This document shows positions 44,040 to 51,791 of a stretch of DNA of 64,000 bases, in pieces; position 1 is the first letter of the stretch; every line of letters begins with the position of its first letter. A program made the position numbers and the translations under genes. The DNA lies in assembly GCF_003008535.1 (NCBI RefSeq), contig NZ_CP027666.1, positions 744,001 through 808,000 of the forward strand. Direction: 5' to 3'. The DNA comes from Ottowia oryzae. Lineage in GTDB: Bacteria > Pseudomonadota > Gammaproteobacteria > Burkholderiales > Burkholderiaceae_C. Below the pieces are notes generated by a model that was given only the letters and a program-made list of their open reading frames with translations, was not told the origin of the DNA and ran no database searches.

Positions 44040-46313
44040 GTGGCCGTCCACGCGCTGGTCACGATGTTCCGTGCAACGCTCAAGCGCCAGCGCCTGCGTC
44101 TCGCAGCGACGGCTCTCATCGTTCTGGCTGCATGGGCATGTGCGTCGGGCCTCTGGCCTGCGCCGCTCGCCCTGCAGCTTGATCGCGCCGCCTACGACGC
44201 GCGCTTGCTGTTGACGATGCCCGGCACGCTCGACGAGCGTGTCGTCATCATCGACATCGATGAAGCCAGCCTGGCCCAGGTCGGCCAATGGCCGTGGGAC
44301 CGGCGCCAGCTCGCCGCGCTGGTGGATGAGCTCGCGCAGCGCCAGCAAGTGGCGGCTATCGGCATCGACGCGGTGTTTGCCGAACCCGACCGCAGCTCCG
44401 TACTCCCCCGTATGCAAGAGCTGGCCGCCGGAGACCTCAGGCACCACGCACCGCTGTCGGACTGGCTCACGCGCAATGCGGACCGGCTGGACCACGACGT
44501 CATCCTGGCCAAGGCACTGCGCGCCAGCCCGGCGGTGCTCGGCTACTACTTCACCAGCGACCGCAACGGCGTTCGCGCGGGTGAACTGCCTCAGCCGCTG
44601 GCCCCGGACGCGCCGGCCTTGCCCGGCTTGCTGGCCTGGAGCGGCTTTGGCGCCAACATCCCGGTGCTCACGCGCGCGGCCCCGCGGTCGGGGTTTTTCA
44701 ACGCGGTCACCGATCCTGACGGCGTGGTCCGCTCGGTGCCGGTCATCGCTTCCTACGGCGGGCAGCTGTATGAGTCGCTGGCGCTGGCCGTGACGCGCGA
44801 AGCCGCCAAAGCCCCGCTGCTGCTGCTTCAGCGCCAGCCGGGTTCGGACGCCGGGGCGCTGCAGGCGGTGCAGCTGGCCGGTGGCGCCAGCCAGCTGCGC
44901 CTGCCCGCCGACGCACGGGGTACGGCACTGGTGCCGTTTCGCGGCCGCGGCGGCCCCGACGGCGGTTCCTACCGCTACATCCCCGCCGCCGATGTCCTGC
45001 TGGGCAAGTTGCCCGCCGGCGCGCTGGCAGGCAAGGTCGCGCTGGTCGGCTTCACCTCGCCGGGCCTGATGGACCTGCGGGTCACCCCGGTGGGGCAGGC
45101 CTACCCCGGTGTGGAAATCCATGCCAACCTGATCTCCGGCGCCATGGACGAGCGCGTGCCCAGGGTGCCCGGCTGGGCCAATGGGGCGCAGTTCGCCGCG
45201 CTGCTGGCCGTGGGCGTCCTCCTTGTGCTTGTCATGCCGGTGCAAAGCGTCGGCCGGCTGATCGCGCTGGGTGCGGCCCTGCTGGCCGGCGTGGTGCTCA
45301 CCAACACCGTGCTGTTTCTGTCGGAGTGGTGGGTGCTGCCCATGGGCACGATGCTGCTCATGATCGCTGCAGCCCTGGCGGTGAACGTGGTCCTGGGCTA
45401 CTTCCTGGAAATCCGCGCCCGGCGCGAGCTGGCCACCCAGTTCGCCACCTATGTGCCGCCCGAGCTGGTGCGCCAAATGGTCCGCAACCCCGAGCGCTAC
45501 ACCATGCAGGCGCGGGCAGAAGAACTCACCGTGATGTTCTGCGACCTGCGCGGCTTCACCACATTGGCGGAAACCATGGCCCCGCTGGACGTGCAGGCGC
45601 TGATCAACACCGTGCTCAGCCGCCTGAGCCACGTGATTCGCCGCCACCAGGGCACCATCGACAAATACATCGGCGACTGCGTCATGGCGTTCTGGGGCGC
45701 ACCCGTAGCATCAACCCACCACGCCCGCGACGCCGTGCTGGCCGCCATCGGCATGACCGAAACCATGCGCGAACTCAACCGTGAACGCGCCGCCGCAGGG
45801 CTGGTGCAGGTCAGCGTCGGCATCGGATTGAACAGCGGCGTCATGTCGGTGGGCAACATGGGCTCTGACTTTCGCCGCGCCTACACCGTGATCGGTGATG
45901 CAGTGAACCTCGGCGCCCGCCTCGAAGGCCTGACCCGCTTTTACGGCGTGGACTTGATCGTCAGCGAAGCCACGCGCGCGCAGGCGGGCGATCTGCCCGA
46001 CGGCCTGCTCTGGCAAGAACTGGACCGCGTGCGCGTCAAAGGCCGCCAGCAAGCCGTCACCGTCTATACCGTGCGCGCGCCGCGCCCAGGCCAATCACAC
46101 GCCGCCCTCGAAGCCGAGCTGCAACTGTGGGCCGACGCGCTGGCCGATTGGCGTGCGCAGCGCTTTCTCGCCTGCCGCAACAAACTTAAGACGCTGCGAG
46201 CGCAGGATGCCAATTTGTTCCTGTATCGCCTCTGCGACGACCGTGTAGCCTCGCTGATCCATACGCCACCGAGTTCCGTCTGGGACGGAACCACGGTGAT
46301 CGGCGAAAAGTAG
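44040..46313 (+). CDS. CHASE2-domain adenylate/guanylate cyclase
   Basis: A 757-residue sensor cyclase. An N-terminal helix (about residues 18-36) is followed by a large extracytoplasmic CHASE2 sensor (about 40-370; VVIIDIDEASLAQVGQWPW; AAIGIDAVFAEPDRSS). Three membrane helices lie near 380-455, then comes the class III cyclase domain, with metal aspartates in LTVMFCDLRGFTTLAE and DKYIGDCVMAFWG and the transition-state region VSVGIGLNSGVMSVGNMGS. The GTG at 44040 follows the FHA stop by 17 bases; an ATG at 44064 is an alternative. Whether the product is cAMP or cGMP is not decided by sight; the class usually makes cAMP. A phosphodiesterase-like gene follows. Confidence 0.9.
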   Translation: MAVHALVTMFRATLKRQRLRLAATALIVLAAWACASGLWPAPLALQLDRAAYDARLLLTMPGTLDERVVIIDIDEASLAQVGQWPWDRRQLAALVDELAQRQQVAAIGIDAVFAEPDRSSVLPRMQELAAGDLRHHAPLSDWLTRNADRLDHDVILAKALRASPAVLGYYFTSDRNGVRAGELPQPLAPDAPALPGLLAWSGFGANIPVLTRAAPRSGFFNAVTDPDGVVRSVPVIASYGGQLYESLALAVTREAAKAPLLLLQRQPGSDAGALQAVQLAGGASQLRLPADARGTALVPFRGRGGPDGGSYRYIPAADVLLGKLPAGALAGKVALVGFTSPGLMDLRVTPVGQAYPGVEIHANLISGAMDERVPRVPGWANGAQFAALLAVGVLLVLVMPVQSVGRLIALGAALLAGVVLTNTVLFLSEWWVLPMGTMLLMIAAALAVNVVLGYFLEIRARRELATQFATYVPPELVRQMVRNPERYTMQARAEELTVMFCDLRGFTTLAETMAPLDVQALINTVLSRLSHVIRRHQGTIDKYIGDCVMAFWGAPVASTHHARDAVLAAIGMTETMRELNRERAAAGLVQVSVGIGLNSGVMSVGNMGSDFRRAYTVIGDAVNLGARLEGLTRFYGVDLIVSEATRAQAGDLPDGLLWQELDRVRVKGRQQAVTVYTVRAPRPGQSHAALEAELQLWADALADWRAQRFLACRNKLKTLRAQDANLFLYRLCDDRVASLIHTPPSSVWDGTTVIGEK

Positions 46314-46345
46314 CGAATGGGTTGGATGAGGGAAGCTGGGCGATC

Positions 46346-47150
46346 ATGAAGATTCGCGTGCTGGGCTGCTCGGGCGCCATTGCGCAGGGCTGCAAGACCA
46401 CCGCGTTCCTGGTCGATCACGACATACTGATCGACGCAGGCACCGGCGTGGGCGACCTCACGCGCGAAGAAATGCTGCGCATCGACGACCTCTTCCTCAC
46501 GCACGCGCACCTGGACCACATCGCCTACCTGCCGCTCATGCTGGACACCATCGCCGCCAGCCGGGTCGGCCGCCCCCTGCGCGTGCACGCCCTGCCACAC
46601 CTTGCACGCGCTGCACCAGCACCTCTTCAACGACCTCATCTGGCCCGACTTCACCCGCCTGCCCACGCCAGACAACCCGTTGCTGACGTTTCATGAGCTG
46701 CGCACCGGCGACGTGCGCCAGTGCCAAGGCCGCACCGTCGAGGCGCTGCCCGCCGTCCATTCCGTGCCTGCCGTTGGCTACGCCGTGCGCGGGCCCGAGG
46801 CGGGCGCACCGTGGTGGGTCTTTACCGGCGACACCGAGCGCAACCCCGCCCTCTGGCAGCGCATCAATCAGCTGGACGTGCACAGCTTGGTCATCGAAAC
46901 CGCCTTCAGCAACCGCGAGCGCGACCTGGCCCGGCTCTCGCGCCACCTATCGCCCGAAGTGCTCGGCCACGAACTGGCCCACATCGCGCCAGGGCTCCGC
47001 TACCCCATCTTCATCACGCACACCAAGCCGTCGGAAACCGACGTCATCCTGAGCGAAATCACGCAGCTGCGCGCCGCCATGCAGCGCCCCGACCGCCCCG
47101 CGCCCGAACTGCGCCTTTTGCACGCGGGCGACGTGTTCGACATCGTCTGA
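46346..47150 (+). pseudogene. MBL-fold cyclic-nucleotide phosphodiesterase, frameshifted
   Basis: The N-terminal frame starts MKIRVLGCSGAIAQGCKTT and carries the metal motif FLTHAHLDHIAYLPL. After about residue 82 the reading shifts by one base into a second frame with LHQHLFNDLIWPDFTRLP, VFTGDTERNPALWQR and FITHTKPSETDVI. Both halves are typical of the class II 3',5'-cyclic-nucleotide phosphodiesterase-like MBL enzymes (about 255-270 residues). The full span is 805 bases, one more than a multiple of three. An extra C at about 46595-46596 is the simplest cause, since removing it restores one continuous frame. The gene follows the cyclase directly and would degrade its product. The defect could be real or an assembly error. 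Confidence 0.72.
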
Positions 47151-47176
47151 TACGAATCCGCCCTCAAAAATATAAG

Positions 47177-47246
47177 AACCGTTCGGGCTGAGCCTGTCGA
47201 AGCCCTGCGCGGTGCATGCACTTCGACAAGCTCAGTGCGAACGGTT
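47177..47246. repeat. Long inverted repeat
   Basis: AACCGTTCGGGCTGAGCC with TGTCGAAG at 47177-47202, mirrored by CTTCGACAAGCTCAGTGC with GAACGGTT at 47221-47246. The arms match imperfectly over 26 bases. The motif is a well-known interspersed palindrome of many beta- and gammaproteobacteria. Confidence 0.75.
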
Positions 47247-47352
47247 TCTGACGGATTGAACGCAATTTGGTATGAGTGCCAAACCCCTCACCCCCAGCGC
47301 CCACTGCTGGCGGCAGTGCGCGGCCCATGTCAGCCCGTTGAAATCCTCCCGT

Positions 47353-47408
47353 ATAACCGATCGCTAGCGCCCGCCAGGCAAGCGCAAGCAGCTATATTTT
47401 CAATAGTA
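47353..47408 (+). repeat. Dispersed hairpin repeat, copy 14
   Basis: TCGCTAGCGCCCGCCAGGC, then AAGCGCAAGCAGCTATATTT and TCAATAG, within the 549-base gap before pilA. Confidence 0.75.
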
Positions 47409-47604
47409 TCCTGTTGGTCAGACCGCCTGGCCCCCACGTCACCGCAGCCCCTTCGCCATCGCTGCCAAAAACCGGTCGAGCGCCCAGCCGATGACAAGAA
47501 ACGTCACCCGCACCCCGCCCGCCATCTGTCGCAAATTGTCACCTGGCACGCCGCGCCTAGCCCTGACCGTGAACTGCCGCACGAATCACCGCCCCCACGC
47601 GGGT

Positions 47605-47619
47605 TGGCACGGCGCCTGC
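47605..47619 (+). promoter_or_regulatory. Sigma-54 type promoter of pilA
   Basis: TGGCACGGCGCCTGC matches the TGGCAC-N5-TTGC consensus with the invariant GG and GC ten bases apart. It is the standard PilS/PilR-type control for a major pilin and leaves a leader of about 70 bases. Confidence 0.65.
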
Positions 47620-47699
47620 AAATGAAAGGCTGTGCGGCGACGCACTGACAAGTGAAGTGTCTCCCGGTTAGCAATCAATTTCTTCCAAAGGACTGAACC

Positions 47700-48185
47700 A
47701 TGAACAAGACTCTGCAAAAAGGCTTCACGCTGATCGAATTGATGATCGTCGTGGCGATCATCGGTATTCTGGCCGCCGTGGCGCTGCCTGCTTACCAAGA
47801 CTACACGGTGCGCGCGCGCGTTTCCGAGGTGATTCTGGCAGCTTCTTCCTGCCGCACAACGATCACCGACACGGTTCAAAACGCCCCCGGCAAAGATGTT
47901 TCAGTCCCATTGGCAGCATCGTGCACCGTGACACCGACCAAGATGGTGAAAAGCGGCAGTGCCGATAAAGACGGCGTGATCACCGTTGTCGGTGACGAGT
48001 CGGGTCTGAAGGGCGACACCAAGTCGGACGCCAACTCCATTTCTATGGTTCCTTACGTCGGTGGCACCGCGTTGGATGGCGCGAACGATGGCGGTAAGAC
48101 CATTACCGAATGGAAGTGTGGCCCTGCAAAGACCAACCCGATGCCCACCAAATACCTGCCGGGCTCTTGCAAATCCACGACCTGA
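47700..48185 (+). CDS. pilA: Type IV major pilin
   Basis: A 161-residue prepilin. The leader MNKTLQKG is cut before the phenylalanine of FTLIELMIVVAIIGILAAVA, with Glu at position 5 of the mature protein. Four cysteines follow the helix; the last two (WKCGPAK and PGSCKSTT) frame the C-terminal D-region, and the chain ends with hydroxyl residues STT. That end resembles group I pilins glycosylated at the C-terminus. A ligase gene and a TfpZ gene lie downstream, supporting glycosylation and accessory functions. A sigma-54 promoter lies about 95 bases upstream. Confidence 0.95.
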   Translation: MNKTLQKGFTLIELMIVVAIIGILAAVALPAYQDYTVRARVSEVILAASSCRTTITDTVQNAPGKDVSVPLAASCTVTPTKMVKSGSADKDGVITVVGDESGLKGDTKSDANSISMVPYVGGTALDGANDGGKTITEWKCGPAKTNPMPTKYLPGSCKSTT

Positions 48186-48229
48186 TAAGGCGCTTATCAG
48201 TCTCAAAGGCGGCCTGCGGGCCGCTTTTG
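48182..48229 (+). terminator. pilA terminator
   Basis: Two hairpins follow. CTGATAAG/CTTATCAG (48182-48200) spans the stop codon, and GCGGCC/GGCCGC (48209-48224) is followed by TTTTGTTT. Confidence 0.8.
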
Positions 48230-48701
48230 TTTGGGTCTTTGTCTTTCGTGCGCATAAAAAGTGCTTTGCTTCGTTGGGGTGCATTGCTGATCAACACGTT
48301 TGTCTTCAGGATTTAAGACCGAGAAGTGGCCCCCGAAAGAATCGCGCAACCTTTTTATGCTCAGACTATGGGGCCGCTTTGCTCGCGCTACGGTCGCGCG
48401 GGCCCGTGGCCTGAGGTCCAATGCGATAAACGCAGAGCCGAGACAATACGTCTAGAGCGTACAGTCTCCTTGAAATTGTCCGCCCATTGATGCACCGAAG
48501 GCCCGGGGTCAATTCGAAGTTTTTGACTAGCCAAAAATACCATTCCGCAGGCGATGGATGGTGACATAGGCGAAATCGATCGGGCGGTGGAGCAGCGGGA
48601 AGAGCATCACAGTTGTCTGGCGCACGGTATCGACCCTCATTGACCCCAGCGAACTCTGGTGCGCGAAGATAGAACCTCACGCTTGGGCACAATGCGCCAC
48701 C
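48230..48701. other. Intergenic region between pilA and the ligase gene
   Basis: About 470 bases with lower GC than the surroundings and no recognised gene. A minus-strand frame at 48366-48692 (108 codons) has no ribosome site and no family resemblance I can name. It may hold decayed sequence or a promoter for the downstream ligase. Confidence 0.4.
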
Positions 48702-50312
48702 ATGCCCCTCGATCCCCTCCTGTGCGCAGCATTTCTAGTCGTCCCTTGGTTGTGGCCATTCACTTCCGGGCCGCTGGCGCCGGTGCAGCCTTATCTGGTG
48801 TCGGTGGTTGCAGCTGCGGCGCTGCTGGCGTGCCTGGGGCGTAGTGGTGGCGAAGGGGGGGCCGTGGTGGCCCGAGGCTGGCTGGCGGCGGCGGTAGTCA
48901 GCAGTTGCATCGGGTTGCTGCAGTATTTCAATCTGGAAGGCGCGCTGCACCCGTGGGTAAACGCGGCAGAGCCGGGCACTGCGTTTGGCAACCTACGCCA
49001 GCCCAACCAGCTGGCCACGCTGCTGGTGATGGGCCTTATGGCGCTGCGTTGGCGGGCGCAGACGGGTGACGCGTGGCACAACCTGCGCGTGGCAGGCGCG
49101 GCAGCGCTGCTGATGGTGGGGCTGGCGGCGTCGGCTTCGCGCATCGGGCTGGTGGAGCTGGCGGCGCTGTGCGCCGTGGCGCTGATGTGGGCCAGGGCGG
49201 CCAGGCGCGGCCTGCGCGCGACGGGGATGGGGGCGCTGTGGGTGGCGGCGGTGTACGCCGTCGCTGCGCTGGTGTTGCCCGCACTGTTGCAGTGGGCCGA
49301 AGGCATCGACGGGCGCAGCATGGTGGACCGCCTGCAGCATGCCGAATCCACCTGCGGCAGCCGCCTGATTCTGTGGAGCAACGTGATCGACCTGATCCGG
49401 CAGAAGCCGTGGACAGGCTGGGGCTGGGGTGAGCTGGCGTACGCGCACTACATCACGCTCTACGACGGGCCGCGCTTTTGCCACATCCTGGACAACGCGC
49501 ACAACCTGCCCCTGCACCTGGCGGTGGAGCTGGGCGTGCCGGTGGCCGTGCTGGCGTGCGGCGCGATCGGCGGGCTGATCTGGCGCGGCAGGCCATGGGC
49601 CGAGACGGATCCCACGCGGCAGCTGGCTTGGGGTGTGTTGCTGGCCATCGGGTTGCACAGTCTGGTGGAGTACCCGCTGTGGTACGGCCCGTTCCAGATT
49701 GCGGTGGGCCTATGCATTTGGATGCTTTGGACCACGCCGCGCCGGCCTGCGGGCACGGGCAGCTATCAACCCGATAGCGATTTGCCTTTGTCAGCGTCGC
49801 CATCGGAGGCGAGCACAGGGCCGTCGCCCGCCAGCGCTGTTCGCCTCACCATCGCGGCGGCCATGCTGGCGGCGTTGGCCTACGCAGGGTGGGACTACCA
49901 CCGCATCAGCCAGATCTACCTGCCGGCTGAGCAGCGGTCGGCCTGGTACCGCGACGACGCGATGGGCAACGCCCAAAAATCCTGGCTGTTCGCCGATTCG
50001 GTGCGTTTCGCCGAAGTCACCACGCGCCCGGTGACGCGCGACAACGCGCCATGGATGCTGCTGGAATCGCTGAAGGCGCTGCACTTTTCGCCCGAGCCGC
50101 GCGTGATCACCAAGGTGATCGAAAGCGCCACCGTGCTGGGCCGCGAAGACCTGGCCATCGCGCACCTGGCGCGCTTCAAGGCGGCTTTCCCCGAAAAGTA
50201 CCGGCAGTGGTCGGACGACAACCGGCGCATGGCCGAGCGCGTGACCGAGTTTCTGCAGGGCGGCGCGAGCGCCGCCAGCGCGGACAGTGCGGCGAGCGCG
50301 GCGTCGCAATGA
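48702..50312 (+). CDS. O-oligosaccharyltransferase / O-antigen ligase family (PglL/TfpO-like)
   Basis: A 536-residue inner-membrane protein with about ten helices and the Wzy_C arrangement. It has a large periplasmic loop containing GWGWGELAYAHYITLYDGPR and FCHILDNAHNLPLHLAVELG, then HSLVEYPLWYGPFQIAVGL, the Wzy_C_2 motif. Such enzymes move glycans onto pilins (TfpO/PglL) or onto lipid A core (WaaL); being next to pilA favours pilin. A soluble C-terminal region follows a linker (about residues 348-375) that includes a repeat-derived segment. It starts 517 bases after pilA. Specificity is unverified. Confidence 0.83.
   Translation: MPLDPLLCAAFLVVPWLWPFTSGPLAPVQPYLVSVVAAAALLACLGRSGGEGGAVVARGWLAAAVVSSCIGLLQYFNLEGALHPWVNAAEPGTAFGNLRQPNQLATLLVMGLMALRWRAQTGDAWHNLRVAGAAALLMVGLAASASRIGLVELAALCAVALMWARAARRGLRATGMGALWVAAVYAVAALVLPALLQWAEGIDGRSMVDRLQHAESTCGSRLILWSNVIDLIRQKPWTGWGWGELAYAHYITLYDGPRFCHILDNAHNLPLHLAVELGVPVAVLACGAIGGLIWRGRPWAETDPTRQLAWGVLLAIGLHSLVEYPLWYGPFQIAVGLCIWMLWTTPRRPAGTGSYQPDSDLPLSASPSEASTGPSPASAVRLTIAAAMLAALAYAGWDYHRISQIYLPAEQRSAWYRDDAMGNAQKSWLFADSVRFAEVTTRPVTRDNAPWMLLESLKALHFSPEPRVITKVIESATVLGREDLAIAHLARFKAAFPEKYRQWSDDNRRMAERVTEFLQGGASAASADSAASAASQ
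49743..49783 (+). repeat. Possible dispersed repeat remnant inside the ligase gene
   Basis: GCGGGCACGGGCAGCTATCA, then ACCCGATAGCG, keeps the CAGCTATCAA...ATAG tail of the family in frame. It encodes part of the linker in front of the C-terminal region. Confidence 0.4.
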
Positions 50313-50403
50313 CGCGCGCTTTTGCGCCCATAGCGCGATGCGCCAGTGCGCATGGCACGAGACAGTTGGGTGCGTACCCGCACCGTTGCGGATCGATTTC
50401 TAA

Positions 50404-50460
50404 AGGAAATGGCCCGCCAGCGCTTATGCATACTGCGCTGGCAGCTATCAAATCAGTAGT
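50404..50460 (+). repeat. Dispersed hairpin repeat, copy 16
   Basis: GCCAGCGC and GCGCTGGC form a perfect 8-base stem, followed by AGCTATCAAATCAGTAG. It lies in the gap before the moaC end. Confidence 0.8.
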
Positions 50461-50967
50461 TCAGACGGCATCCGCCACATAGCTGCCCGACTTGCCGCCG
50501 TGCTTTTCCAGCAGGCGCACGCCGGTGATGGCCATGCCGCGGTCGGCCGCCTTGCACATGTCGTACACCGTGAGCAGGGCCACCTGCACGGCGGTCAGCG
50601 CCTCCATTTCCACGCCGGTGGGGCCGGTGGTTTCCACGGTGGCGGTGCATTGCACGGCCGGCGGCTGGTTGGCGCTGGCCGGGGTGGGGAGCAGCTCGAT
50701 GGCGACGCGCGTCAGCGCCAGCGGGTGGCACAGCGGGATCAGGTCGCTGGTCTTCTTGGCAGCCATGATCCCGGCCAGACGCGCCACGCCCAACACATCG
50801 CCCTTGTTGGCCGTGCCCGATTCGATCAGCGCCAGGGTGGCTGGCAGCATCTCGATGCGGCCAGTGGCCACGGCCACGCGCCGCGTGGCAGCCTTGTCGC
50901 CCACATCGACCATGTGCGCCTGGCCTTGGGCGTCGAAATGGGTGAGCGGGTGTGTGGAAGATGGCAT
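50461..50967 (-). CDS. moaC: Cyclic pyranopterin monophosphate synthase MoaC
   Basis: A 168-residue enzyme of molybdenum-cofactor synthesis, converting the MoaA product to cyclic pyranopterin monophosphate. Family motifs KTSDLIPLCHPLALTRV, TGVEMEALTAVQVALLTVYD and MCKAADRGMAI are present. It is encoded opposite to, and between, the pilin ligase and tfpZ. No other moa genes are adjacent. The ATG at 50967 starts a normal-length protein. Confidence 0.96.
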   Translation of the reverse strand: MPSSTHPLTHFDAQGQAHMVDVGDKAATRRVAVATGRIEMLPATLALIESGTANKGDVLGVARLAGIMAAKKTSDLIPLCHPLALTRVAIELLPTPASANQPPAVQCTATVETTGPTGVEMEALTAVQVALLTVYDMCKAADRGMAITGVRLLEKHGGKSGSYVADAV

Positions 50968-51032
50968 AGGTGCGCGGCTTACGGTGGCAATCTCGCCGTG
51001 GTGGCGAGGCAGGGCTGCGGCATGATAAGCGC

Positions 51033-51791
51033 ATGAACCTCTGGCAAAGCAAGCTTCGCGCCTTCGGCATTCACCTGTCCCTCAGTCTGCTGATCGCCGC
51101 ATTGGCGGCGGTGGTGGTCTTCGGTGTTTGGTTTCCCTATCCCTACCGCGACATCTCGGGCGGCCGCGAACTGTTTCTTTTGATTGTTTGCGTTGACGTG
51201 GTGCTTGGGCCATTGGTGACGTTTACTGTGTTCAACCCCAAAAAGTCACGGCGAGAAAAGGTGTTGGATTTCAGTCTCGTTGCTGTCATCCAGCTGGGTG
51301 CGCTGCTGTACGGACTCTGGTCCGTCATCGAAGCGCGCCCCGTGCACACCGTCTTTGAATACGATCGCCTGCGTGTGGTCCATGCGGCCGACGTGCCGGA
51401 GTCTTCTATTGGCCGAGCACCGAAAGAGCTGCAGACCCTGCCGCTGACGGGGCCCACGTGGCTGGCGCTGCGCCCGTTGGCTCCGAGCGAATCGATGGAG
51501 ATGACACTGGCTGCGCTCAACGGCGTGCCTCTAGGCACGCGTCCTGAGCTGTGGCGCCCGTATGAGTCGGAGCGCTCGGCCGTCTTGAAGGCGGCGCGTC
51601 CTGCATCGGAACTCACCACCCGCTTTCCCACTCAATCTGCCATGATCACCCGCGCGTTGGCCGAGGCAGGCAAGCCCGCCGACGCGCTTGTTTACCTGCC
51701 GCTTCAGGCCCGCAAGGACACCGTTTGGACCGCCATCCTCGACCGCGAGACCGCCAAGCCACTGGCCTACCTGCCGCTCGATTCGTTCTAA
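51033..51791 (+). CDS. tfpZ: TfpZ-type type IV pilin accessory protein
   Basis: A 252-residue protein of the TfpX/TfpZ family. It opens MNLWQSKLRAFGIHLSLSLL, has two or three membrane helices (about residues 14-36, 50-66 and 82-100) with the conserved WFPYPYRDISGGRELFLLIV and VDVVLGPLVTFTVFNPKKS, and then a periplasmic tail (GVPLGTRPELWRPYESERS). Such proteins are needed for full pilin assembly in some systems. It belongs functionally to pilA and the ligase but is separated from them by the opposite-strand moaC. The ATG at 51033 is preferred. Confidence 0.85.
   Translation: MNLWQSKLRAFGIHLSLSLLIAALAAVVVFGVWFPYPYRDISGGRELFLLIVCVDVVLGPLVTFTVFNPKKSRREKVLDFSLVAVIQLGALLYGLWSVIEARPVHTVFEYDRLRVVHAADVPESSIGRAPKELQTLPLTGPTWLALRPLAPSESMEMTLAALNGVPLGTRPELWRPYESERSAVLKAARPASELTTRFPTQSAMITRALAEAGKPADALVYLPLQARKDTVWTAILDRETAKPLAYLPLDSF

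Noticed and set aside
48366..48692. 108-codon minus-strand frame between pilA and the ligase
   Set aside because: No ribosome site, no recognisable family and low-GC spacer character; kept only as a note.
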